A stretch of DNA of 10,199 nucleotides from Micrococcales bacterium UBA2465 (lineage in GTDB: Bacteria; Actinomycetota; Actinomycetes; Actinomycetales; Microbacteriaceae): contig DDPP01000024.1 of the NCBI GenBank assembly GCA_002342255.1, positions 419 through 10,617 of the forward strand. The letters are read 5' to 3'. The notes beneath the pieces were generated by a model. The model did no database searches. It was not told where the DNA came from and worked only from the letters and a program-made list of their open reading frames with translations. Positions 1 through 6,817 of this stretch are shown in pieces. The translations under genes were made by a program, and so were the position numbers. Position 1 is the stretch's first letter. Every line of letters begins with the position of its first letter.

Positions 1-14
1 TGGTCAAGGCTGCT

Positions 15-1193
15 TTGAAGCATAAAGTCACCAGAAGAGCTGCAATCGGTGGAACTGTGGCTGCATCAGCGGCAGCCTTGCTTGCTGCCTGTGCACCCAG
101 CGGAAAAAAAGAACTCAGTGCAGCAAAAGACGTTAGTGATTCAGATCCAAATCTAATCTGGAGCAACTGGTCACTTTACATCGACGTTGACGACAAAGGT
201 AAGTACCCGACGTTAGAAAAGTTCCAGAAGGAAACTGGAATCTCAGTAACCTACCGCGAAGATTTTGATGACAACGACTCTTATTTTGGAAAAGTCAAAG
301 ACCAACTTGCTTTAGGTCAAGATATCGGTGCAGACATTACTTGTCCAACATCTTGGATGGCTGCTCGTTGGATTAACTTGGGTTATTGCCAAACTTTTGA
401 TGAGGCAGAAATTCCAAACAAAAAGAACTTGCAACCTGCATATCTAGGTGCAAGTTATGACCCAAAGCGCAGCATGAGTCTTCCATACCAAGGTATTTTG
501 GCTGGTTTCGCCTTTGACAAGAAAGCATACAAAGCTGCCACAGGTAAAGATGCTCCGAAAGTTCTTTCTGATCTCTGGGCACCTTCGCTGAAAGGACGCA
601 TTGGTGTTCTTTCTGAAATGCGTGACACTGTCGGAATCGTGTTGATGGACCAAGGCATCAAAATTGGTGAAGCAGATAGTTTGACTGAAGCAGCGTTTAT
701 GGATGCGATTGATGTAATCGGTAAAAAGGTATCTGACGGCCAGATTGCAAGGATTAAGGGAAACAGTTATAAAGACGACTTGGTTAATGGGGATACTATT
801 GCGGCCATTGCTTGGTCTGGTGACATTATCCAGTTGAATGCTGAGGCTGGTTACGATCGATTCGGTTTCGTTCTTCCTGAGTCCGGCGGAACTATTTCTG
901 CTGACTGTTTCGTAATTCCTATGGGAGCTACCCACAAGAAGAACGCTGAGAAGCTGATGAACTTCTATTACGACCCTTACAACGCAGCTGTTCTGGCTGC
1001 ATATGTCAACTACATCACTCCTGTGGTTGGGGCTAAAGAAGAGGCGATGAAGATTGATCCAGCTTTGGCTGACAATCAACTCATTTTCCCAAGCGAAGAG
1101 TTCCTAGCCAAAACACAAGCTTTCCGGGCGTTGGATAGCAAAGAAGAACAAGCATTTACTAAGGCCTTCCAGAAGATTAAGTTGGGTGCGTAA
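15..1193 (+). CDS. potD: Polyamine-type ABC transporter substrate-binding lipoprotein (PotD family)
   Basis: This is the extracytoplasmic ligand-binding subunit of the importer encoded by the next three genes. Counting from the TTG at 15, a twin-arginine stretch (TRRAAIGG, residues 6-13) leads into a hydrophobic segment and a lipobox LAAC with Cys26, so it is probably a Tat-exported lipoprotein. The mature part resembles PotD: SNWSLYI (50-56), CPTSWM (110-115), DLWAPSLKGR (186-195), AWSGD (266-270) and NYITP (332-336). Its 392 residues suit the family with a long signal. TTG at 15 has AAGG at 6-9 as a possible ribosome site. However, the frame stays open to the window edge, and the codon at positions 0-2 reads NTG, so the true start may be one base outside (NTG GTC AAG). 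By-eye comparison with E. coli PotD suggests one ligand tryptophan is replaced by Ser295, so the exact substrate is uncertain. Confidence 0.9.
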   Translation: MKHKVTRRAAIGGTVAASAAALLAACAPSGKKELSAAKDVSDSDPNLIWSNWSLYIDVDDKGKYPTLEKFQKETGISVTYREDFDDNDSYFGKVKDQLALGQDIGADITCPTSWMAARWINLGYCQTFDEAEIPNKKNLQPAYLGASYDPKRSMSLPYQGILAGFAFDKKAYKAATGKDAPKVLSDLWAPSLKGRIGVLSEMRDTVGIVLMDQGIKIGEADSLTEAAFMDAIDVIGKKVSDGQIARIKGNSYKDDLVNGDTIAAIAWSGDIIQLNAEAGYDRFGFVLPESGGTISADCFVIPMGATHKKNAEKLMNFYYDPYNAAVLAAYVNYITPVVGAKEEAMKIDPALADNQLIFPSEEFLAKTQAFRALDSKEEQAFTKAFQKIKLGA

Positions 1194-2318
1194 TTGGTCA
1201 AAGAGTTTGTTGCCCGCGGCGCTGACCTTGAGCTAAAGAGTATTAGAAAAGAATTTCCCGGCTTTGTAGCAATCGAAAACCTTGACCTAGTAGTTCCAGC
1301 AGGAGAGTTCTTTGCCTTGCTAGGACCTTCTGGCTGTGGAAAAACCACAACCCTTCGCCTAGTTGCCGGTTTAGAAACCCCGACTAAGGGAAAAATTCTA
1401 ATTGGAAAGAAAGACGTCACCGAGACCAAACCTCATGAGCGTCCGGTTAATACCGTCTTCCAGTCATACGCGCTGTTTCCACACATGACTGTTTTAGAAA
1501 ATGTCGCATTCGGTTTGAAGCAGCGTAAGATCCAAGATCCACTTGCAAAAGCTAAGGAAGCGTTGAATCTAGTTCAACTGGCACATTTAGCGGAACGTAA
1601 GCCACAGCAGCTTTCAGGTGGTCAGCAGCAACGTGTTGCTCTAGCCCGCGCTCTTGTGAATCGGCCTTCGTTATTACTTCTGGATGAACCGCTTGGTGCT
1701 CTTGACCTAAAACTGAGACGCGAAATGCAGATTGAATTGAAAGCAATTCAAATGGAAGTTGGTTTGACCTTTCTGCACGTAACTCACGATCAAGAGGAAG
1801 CCATGGACATGGCCGACACTGTTGCTGTTATGAACCAGGGTCGGATCGAACAGATGGGTGCGCCTGAGGCGCTTTACGATCGACCGAAGACAGTTTTTGT
1901 TTCCAAGTTTTTAGGTCAGTCAAATCTATTCGTCGGTGATGTTACTGAAAAATCGGGGAATTCAATCAGTATTGACGTTGCTGGAAATAAGATTTCGGTT
2001 CCCAAAGATCGCGCTGAAAAACACTCAGGAAAGATTGCTATCGGTTTCCGTCCAGAAAAGGCAACTTTCCATGTCAAGAAACCAACTGCTTCAGCTGATA
2101 AGAACGTTATTGGTCCAGGTGAAATCATTGACATTCGATTCACCGGAGTTAGCAATCAGTATTTGATTGAAATTCCTGAACTGGGAGAGATCACTGTCTT
2201 TGCCCAAAACATGGGTCAGTCACCGGTTATCGAACTGGGCGAAAAAGTCTGGGTCTCCTGGTCGGTTGATCACAGCTTTGGTCTTTCAGACTTGCCAAAT
2301 GGAATGGTAGAGGCATAA
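1194..2318 (+). CDS. potA: Polyamine-type ABC transporter ATP-binding protein (PotA family)
   Basis: This is the cytoplasmic ATPase that powers the importer. All nucleotide-binding motifs are intact: Walker A GPSGCGKTT (44-52), Q-loop VFQ with Gln90, signature LSGGQQQR (140-147), Walker B LLLDEP with Asp164 and Glu165, D-loop GALD (168-171) and switch His198 in THDQ. Residues from about 240 to the end form the TOBE-type regulatory region of the spermidine/putrescine, iron and thiamine importer class (RPEKA near 286-290). The length of 374 is normal. The start is forced. The in-frame TAA of potD lies immediately upstream, and there is no other ATG, GTG or TTG before the Walker A region, so TTG at 1194 is used although no good ribosome site precedes it. 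Translation may depend on reinitiation after potD. The PotA assignment over other importers of the class rests on the flanking potD, potB and potC. Confidence 0.93.
   Translation: MVKEFVARGADLELKSIRKEFPGFVAIENLDLVVPAGEFFALLGPSGCGKTTTLRLVAGLETPTKGKILIGKKDVTETKPHERPVNTVFQSYALFPHMTVLENVAFGLKQRKIQDPLAKAKEALNLVQLAHLAERKPQQLSGGQQQRVALARALVNRPSLLLLDEPLGALDLKLRREMQIELKAIQMEVGLTFLHVTHDQEEAMDMADTVAVMNQGRIEQMGAPEALYDRPKTVFVSKFLGQSNLFVGDVTEKSGNSISIDVAGNKISVPKDRAEKHSGKIAIGFRPEKATFHVKKPTASADKNVIGPGEIIDIRFTGVSNQYLIEIPELGEITVFAQNMGQSPVIELGEKVWVSWSVDHSFGLSDLPNGMVEA
2309..2313 (+). promoter_or_regulatory. Ribosome binding site for potB
   Basis: AGAGG lies inside the last codons of potA, ten bases before the ATG at 2324. 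It supports that start and shows that potB has its own ribosome entry within the operon. Confidence 0.45.
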
Positions 2319-2323
2319 CCGAG

Positions 2324-3241
2324 ATGGCTTTTGCAGCATTCGGTTCTTCAAATCCCCAGGCAAACGCCAAGCCAACTAAAACTGGCAAATTTGTGATTGC
2401 CCTGTTGACACCGGGATTGCTTTATTTAGGCTTGTTTTTTCTGACCCCTTTGATTTCACTGATCATGGTGTCTTTGGAAGCCCCAGATCCAAATGGCTAT
2501 GGCTACGCAGAATATGTCCCTGCATTGGAATTTGCTAACTATGCAACCGTTGTCCAAGAGTATTTGCCACACATCATAAGGTCTTTTGGGTATGCGCTCA
2601 CCGCAACGGTCCTTGCCTTACTGATTTCATATCCAATTGCTTATTTCATTGGCGTCAAAGCAAGAGCTTGGCCGCTACTACAGAAGCTAATGCTGACTTT
2701 AGTCATTGCCCCGTTCTTCATTTCATTCCTGCTAAGAACTTTGGCCTGGAAACAAATTTTTTCTAACGAGTCTTGGATAGTAACAACTTTGCAAGAATTA
2801 CATGTTCTTGGTCCAAATGACTATGTAGTTGGCACTCCGTTCATGGTCATCTTTGGTTTGACTTACAACTTCATTCCTTTTATGACCTTGCCACTTTACA
2901 CCTCGCTGGAAAGACTTGATGTCAGATATCTGGAAGCTGGTGCCGATCTTTATGCTTCACCTTCAAAGGTGTTTAGAAAAGTCACCTTGCCACTTTCTAT
3001 GCCAGGAATTATTTCTGGAACGCTACTCACATTTATCCCTATTGCCGGCGACTATGTGAACGCTTCTGGAGACTTCCTCGGATCATCTGAAACGGCGATG
3101 ATGGGTAACGTAATTGAGTCCAATTATCTGACCATCAACGACTACCCTGCAGCGTCCGCTATGTCAGTGCTTTTGATGGGGGTAATTCTGATTCTGGTCA
3201 GTGTCTATGTAAAGAGATCTGGAACGGAGGACTTGCTCTAA
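2324..3241 (+). CDS. potB: Polyamine-type ABC transporter permease (PotB family)
   Basis: This is one of the two membrane subunits that form the translocation channel with PotC. After a polar N-terminal tail of about 22 residues there are roughly six hydrophobic segments, near 23-49, 88-111, 119-141, 170-192, 227-247 and 277-297. The permease coupling (EAA) loop that contacts the ATPase is clear at about 203-229: LEAGADLY at its start and the TLPLSMPGI block at 221-229. Large stretches such as FISFLLRTLAW and TYNFIPFMTLPLY are characteristic of PotB/PotH permeases. At 305 residues it matches the family. ATG at 2324 is 5 bases after the potA stop and is preceded by AGAGG. The gene ends by sharing one base with the potC start, which implies coupled translation and fixed subunit ratios. 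Confidence 0.93.
   Translation: MAFAAFGSSNPQANAKPTKTGKFVIALLTPGLLYLGLFFLTPLISLIMVSLEAPDPNGYGYAEYVPALEFANYATVVQEYLPHIIRSFGYALTATVLALLISYPIAYFIGVKARAWPLLQKLMLTLVIAPFFISFLLRTLAWKQIFSNESWIVTTLQELHVLGPNDYVVGTPFMVIFGLTYNFIPFMTLPLYTSLERLDVRYLEAGADLYASPSKVFRKVTLPLSMPGIISGTLLTFIPIAGDYVNASGDFLGSSETAMMGNVIESNYLTINDYPAASAMSVLLMGVILILVSVYVKRSGTEDLL
3226..3230 (+). promoter_or_regulatory. Ribosome binding site for potC
   Basis: GGAGG, the strongest Shine-Dalgarno match seen in this operon, lies within the end of potB and ten bases before the ATG at 3241. It fixes the potC start and supports translation coupling across the one-base TAATG overlap. Confidence 0.65.
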
Positions 3242-4041
3242 TGCGTTTGAGTTTGGGAAAAGTTACTCTGCCACTTTATGTAATCTTGGCTTTCATTTAT
3301 CTCTTGATTCCGATTGTTTACACTTTTGTCTTCTCATTCAATGACAGTTTGAAGACCAACTTGATTTGGCGTGGCTTCACTTTTGATAAGTGGGCCAATG
3401 TTTGTCAACGCGAGGGAGTTTGCGAGGCCTTTGGTAATTCGGTTCTAATTGGTGTTATCTCCACGTTGGTGGCAACCACGCTGGGAACCATGATTGCAAT
3501 TGCGTTGGTTCGATACCGTTTTAGATTCCGCAGCGGGATAAACCTTCTTTTGTTCTTGCCGATGGCAACTCCTGAAGTTGTTCTAGGCGCTGGACTGGCA
3601 TCACAGTTTTTCAGTCTTGGAGTTCAAAAGGGCATTGGAACAATCATTGTCGCCCACATCATGTTCTGCCTTTCTTTCGTTGTGGTAACCGTTAAGGCAA
3701 GAGTTGCTAGTTTGGATCCTGCTTTAGAAGAAGCTGGAAGGGATTTATATGCAAACCCTAGGCAGGTTTTCTGGAAAATTACCTTCCCATTGTTGATGCC
3801 AGGTATTGCCTCAGCCGCGTTGCTTTCGTTTGCTTTGAGCTTTGATGACTTCATCATTACCAACTTCAATGCTGGATCAGATATGACCTTCCCTCGTTAT
3901 GTTTACACAGCTGCTGCTCGTGGAGTTCCAGCTGAAGCAAATGTGGTTGGTTGTGCGGTATTCAGCTTTGCTATTTTGATTGTGTTGGCAATTCAAATAA
4001 ATGGCGAAATGAAGCGTCGTCGCCTGTCTAAACGAGCTTAG
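3241..4041 (+). CDS. potC: Polyamine-type ABC transporter permease (PotC family)
   Basis: This is the second membrane subunit of the importer. Hydrophobic segments occur near 10-32, 66-90, 98-125, 132-152, 186-208 and 235-252. The coupling loop is LEEAGRDLYANP (162-173), with the TFPLLMPGI block at 181-189, closely parallel to that of the preceding permease. The C-terminal block after it (SFDDFIITNF, then PRYVYTAAARGV) is the usual PotC/PotI pattern. At 266 residues it is typical for PotC, which is shorter than PotB because it lacks a long N-terminal tail. ATG at 3241 overlaps the potB TAA by one base and has a good upstream GGAGG. The protein ends in a basic tail (KRRRLSKRA). Its stop codon overlaps the last codon of the opposing aminotransferase gene, so there is no space for a terminator between them. 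Confidence 0.93.
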   Translation: MRLSLGKVTLPLYVILAFIYLLIPIVYTFVFSFNDSLKTNLIWRGFTFDKWANVCQREGVCEAFGNSVLIGVISTLVATTLGTMIAIALVRYRFRFRSGINLLLFLPMATPEVVLGAGLASQFFSLGVQKGIGTIIVAHIMFCLSFVVVTVKARVASLDPALEEAGRDLYANPRQVFWKITFPLLMPGIASAALLSFALSFDDFIITNFNAGSDMTFPRYVYTAAARGVPAEANVVGCAVFSFAILIVLAIQINGEMKRRRLSKRA

Positions 4042-5396
4042 GCAAACAGCGACTCTAACGCCTGCTCAAAATGTTGCGTGTGACGCTGAACATCCTCGGC
4101 AGTGTGGGCTGGGGACATCAAAGCCATGTTATGAAACGGTGTCATCAATATTCCACGATTCAAAGCATGCAAATGTAAATACTGTTGCAGTTCAAAATCG
4201 TCTGCGTCAGCAGCTTCTCTGCCGTTTTTTGGAGCTTCGGCCCGGAAAGAGTATTCCGCTCTGCAGCCAAGTTGACTTACCTGCCAAGGAGCACCGTATT
4301 TATCGATCAGTCGTTGAACATCTGCGGTCCAAACATCGCATAGCGCTTCCATTTTTTGGAATGCCGCTGGAGTTAGAACCTCTAAAAGTGTTGCCCTAAT
4401 TGCCGCCATTGATAAGGCGTTTCCGGCAAGAGTTCCGCCAACCCCACCAACATCGATGTGTTCAAGATGCAATGATTCCTGAACTCTATTAGTTAGATTA
4501 TCCGACATCCCAAATGCCCCGGCGGGAATTCCTGCACCGATTGTCTTTCCCATAACAATTGCATCGGGTGAAAGCTTTCGCCGTGCGGTCATCCCGCCTG
4601 GACCTTCAGACAAAGTGTGAGTTTCATCATGAATCAAAATCACACCATACTTGGTGCAAAGATCTCGCAAGCCTTCCAGATAACCAGACTCCGGAAGAAC
4701 AATTCCGATGTTGGTCATAGCTGGTTCAATTAGCATCGCAGCAACTTCACCGGTTGCGAAAGCAATTTCAGCAGCTGTCAGATCGTTGAATGGAACAACT
4801 ATTGTGGTTTCACTTGGATCTACCTGAGGGCCGATGTTGTTCTCTCGGCTAATGGTATTGCCTTGATCATCGAGCACTGCAAAGGTTTCGTCTACTGTTC
4901 CGTGATAGCAGTAATCGTGAACTACGATCTTGTTTCTTCCGGTTACATGTCTGGCATACCTGAGAATGTGGCGGTTGGCATCGGTTGCAGTTAGAGTGAA
5001 CTGCCACTTAGGAAGTCCAAATCTATCTGCCAAAGTTTTACCAACAATAGCTGCATCCTCAGTCGGCAGCATAAAGGTGATTCCCTTTTCAAGCTGGGCT
5101 GCGATTGCCTTTATCGATGCATCAGGGGAGTGGCCGACCATCGCACCAGTATCACCTAAGCAGAAGTCCACATACTCTATGCCGTCTACGTCTCTAAATC
5201 TTGAACCTTTGGCACTAGCTACATAGACCGGATGTGGGCCAGGCCATTTGGCCATCCATGACATCGGAACACCGCCCATAAGTGGACCCATGGCTCTTTC
5301 GTGAAGATCCTTGGATTTAGAGTGATTTGCCTCAAATAGTTTTACTTCTTCAGCAAAAAGGTGCGCAAGTTTTGCTCTATCTGCATAAGAGTGCAT
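4038..5396 (-). CDS. Class III PLP-dependent aminotransferase, HemL-like, substrate unknown
   Basis: This is a fold-type I PLP enzyme of 452 residues. The Schiff-base lysine is Lys284 in VMGKTIGAGIPAGAFG, arranged as in glutamate-1-semialdehyde aminomutase. Asp257, expected to contact the pyridine nitrogen, lies in LIHDETHT. CYHGT (163-167) matches the aromatic-His-Gly motif, and GGTLAGN (320-326) supplies the phosphate-contacting Thr322. The usual SGTEA cofactor loop is replaced by TATDAN (136-141). The whole protein is too unlike HemL in this loop and in DETHT to be called a haem-biosynthesis enzyme. It lies 20 bases after gabT on the same strand, with only a weak ribosome site (GAAAG, six bases before ATG), so it probably shares the gabT transcript. 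Opposite the importer genes it overlaps potC by 4 bases at its 3' end. Context suggests amine or omega-amino-acid metabolism, which is inference. Confidence is high for the family and low for the reaction. Confidence 0.85.
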   Translation of the reverse strand: MHSYADRAKLAHLFAEEVKLFEANHSKSKDLHERAMGPLMGGVPMSWMAKWPGPHPVYVASAKGSRFRDVDGIEYVDFCLGDTGAMVGHSPDASIKAIAAQLEKGITFMLPTEDAAIVGKTLADRFGLPKWQFTLTATDANRHILRYARHVTGRNKIVVHDYCYHGTVDETFAVLDDQGNTISRENNIGPQVDPSETTIVVPFNDLTAAEIAFATGEVAAMLIEPAMTNIGIVLPESGYLEGLRDLCTKYGVILIHDETHTLSEGPGGMTARRKLSPDAIVMGKTIGAGIPAGAFGMSDNLTNRVQESLHLEHIDVGGVGGTLAGNALSMAAIRATLLEVLTPAAFQKMEALCDVWTADVQRLIDKYGAPWQVSQLGCRAEYSFRAEAPKNGREAADADDFELQQYLHLHALNRGILMTPFHNMALMSPAHTAEDVQRHTQHFEQALESLFA

Positions 5397-5416
5397 AGTC
5401 GGCTTTCAGCTAATTT

Positions 5417-6742
5417 TTAGAGGGCTGCGATACTTGCTTCAACGACATCTAATGCATCGCTAAGCAGTTCGTCACTGATCGCTAGTGAAGGCAAGAATCT
5501 AACCACGTTGTTGTATGTTCCGGCGTTTAGAACAACAACACCGTTCTGGTGGCAGTGCTTCAAGACAGCATCAACTGCAGCAGAGTTTGGTTCCCTGGTG
5601 CCTGGTTTTACAAACTCGAGAGCAAGCATTGCACCACGTCCGCGAACTTCACCGATTACACCGAACTTCTCTTTCATGGCTAGAAGTCTTGGCTTCATTA
5701 CAGATTCGATGTGGATGGCTTTTTCTAGAACTCCACCAGATTCAATCTGCTTCAAAACAGATACCGCTGCAGCAGCAGCAACCGGGTTACCACCGAAAGT
5801 ACCACCGATACCACCAGGATGTGAAGAGTCCATGATCTCGGCTCTACCAGTTACTGCTGAGATTGGCATACCGCCAGCTATACCTTTAGCAATAGTCATC
5901 AGGTCGGGTTCGAAACCTTCTTCATGTTCAGATGCAAACCATCTACCAGTTCTGGCAATACCTGCTTGAACTTCATCCGCTACCAAAACAATTCCGTTAG
6001 CTTTAGTCCACTGAGAAAGAGTTCTCAAGAATCCAGGAGCTGGAACTACGAAACCACCTTCACCTTGAATTGGCTCAATTACCACCGCAGCAAGGTTGTT
6101 CGCTCCGACACGCTTTTCCATGTATGTGATTGCTCTAGTTGCTGCTTCCTCACCAGTCATGCCCTCTGGGTCGTGGAATGGGTAAGACATTGGTACGTGG
6201 GTAACGCTTCCAGCAAACGGACCGAAGCCATCGGCATAAGGCATGTTCTTGAAGTTCATCGCCATGGTTAGGTTTGTTCGGCCGTGATAAGCGTGATCGA
6301 AAACAGCAATCTCATTACGCTTGGTGAATTTACGAGCAAGTTTTACTGCGTTTTCAACCGCTTCAGCACCTGAGTTGAATAATGCCGAACGCTTGAGGAA
6401 ATTACCAGGCATGTGACGGTTCAAAATTTCACAAACTTCAACATAAGGAATGTATGGGGTGACGGTGAAAAGTGTGTGGGTAAGTTTTGCTACCTGTTCA
6501 GAAACTGCTTTGACTACACCTTCGTTAGTGTGTCCGATGGTGGTAACACCGATACCCGAACCCATGTCGATTAGTTGGTTGCCATCAACGTCAACCAAGA
6601 TAGCTCCGTGAGCCGAGTCGATGTAAACAGGCAAAGTTGTGCCAACACCGTGGCCTACATGCAAAAGACGATTTTGATGAAGGGCCTGCGATCTAGGGCC
6701 TGGGATGCTAGTAATTAAGTTTCTCTTCTGTTCAATAGTCAT
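5417..6742 (-). CDS. gabT: 4-aminobutyrate aminotransferase (class III PLP enzyme)
   Basis: It moves the amino group of 4-aminobutyrate to 2-oxoglutarate, giving succinate semialdehyde and glutamate. The 441-residue protein carries the complete class III set: cofactor loop NSGAEAVENA (123-132), AYHGRT with Arg155, IEPIQGEGG with Glu228, ADEVQAG with Asp256 and Gln259, Lys286 in IAKGIAGG as the PLP lysine, and GGTFGGN with Thr315. Arg415 in VVRFLP matches the position of the carboxylate-binding arginine of GabT. These features favour GabT over ornithine or acetylornithine aminotransferase, although closely related omega-amino-acid transaminases acting on beta-alanine, 5-aminovalerate or putrescine cannot be excluded. 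The ATG at 6742 is followed directly by a GabT-like N-terminus. The gene is first on its strand, is divergent from dxr, and leads into the HemL-like aminotransferase. No succinate-semialdehyde dehydrogenase is in the window. Confidence 0.88.
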   Translation of the reverse strand: MTIEQKRNLITSIPGPRSQALHQNRLLHVGHGVGTTLPVYIDSAHGAILVDVDGNQLIDMGSGIGVTTIGHTNEGVVKAVSEQVAKLTHTLFTVTPYIPYVEVCEILNRHMPGNFLKRSALFNSGAEAVENAVKLARKFTKRNEIAVFDHAYHGRTNLTMAMNFKNMPYADGFGPFAGSVTHVPMSYPFHDPEGMTGEEAATRAITYMEKRVGANNLAAVVIEPIQGEGGFVVPAPGFLRTLSQWTKANGIVLVADEVQAGIARTGRWFASEHEEGFEPDLMTIAKGIAGGMPISAVTGRAEIMDSSHPGGIGGTFGGNPVAAAAAVSVLKQIESGGVLEKAIHIESVMKPRLLAMKEKFGVIGEVRGRGAMLALEFVKPGTREPNSAAVDAVLKHCHQNGVVVLNAGTYNNVVRFLPSLAISDELLSDALDVVEASIAAL

Positions 6743-6817
6743 GCTGTAATTCTACTCTTGCTGTATTAATGCGCCACTTAAGGCTAAATGTTGGATTTCA
6801 AGTGGCAATATTGACCT
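6743..6817. promoter_or_regulatory. Divergent intergenic region between gabT and dxr
   Basis: This 75-base gap must hold start signals for both gene sets, as gabT reads left and dxr reads right. Towards gabT there is a weak promoter candidate: TTGCCA on the minus strand (plus positions 6803-6808), a 16-base spacer, then TAGCCT (6781-6786), which fits only the TAnnnT pattern. Towards dxr I find no convincing -35/-10 pair, and the ribosome site of dxr is poor. The promoter calls are by eye and could be chance. Confidence 0.3.
6773..6806. repeat. 7-bp inverted repeat, possible operator
   Basis: GCCACTT at 6773-6779 and AAGTGGC at 6800-6806 are exact inverted copies with 20 bases between them. 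The right arm overlaps the candidate -35 of gabT, and the left arm lies just past its candidate -10. This would suit a regulator of the aminotransferase genes, but a 7-bp match can also arise by chance in a gap of this size. Confidence 0.25.

Noticed and set aside
444..1079. A 211-codon open frame on the minus strand within potD
   Set aside because: It lies wholly antisense to a well-supported gene, has no recognisable domain, and its predicted protein shows the scrambled composition of a shadow frame.
4030..4100. A bidirectional terminator between the convergent genes
   Set aside because: Only a 4-bp GCGT/ACGC stem is visible nearby, without a T-run on either strand.
4038..5396. Naming this gene hemL
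   Set aside because: The lysine region resembles HemL, but the cofactor loop (TATDAN) and the DETHT motif differ, and the context is amine transport and not haem synthesis.
5765..5825. Tandem-looking GCA and CCACC(A/G) triplets
   Set aside because: They encode the GGIGGTFGGNP and poly-Ala stretch of GabT in its proper frame, so they are codon-level repetition and not a DNA repeat.
5508..5969. A 153-codon open frame on the plus strand antisense to gabT, with a second overlapping frame beside it
   Set aside because: Both are explained by the complement of the conserved Ala/Gly-rich GabT coding sequence, and neither shows a domain or a ribosome site that stands out.
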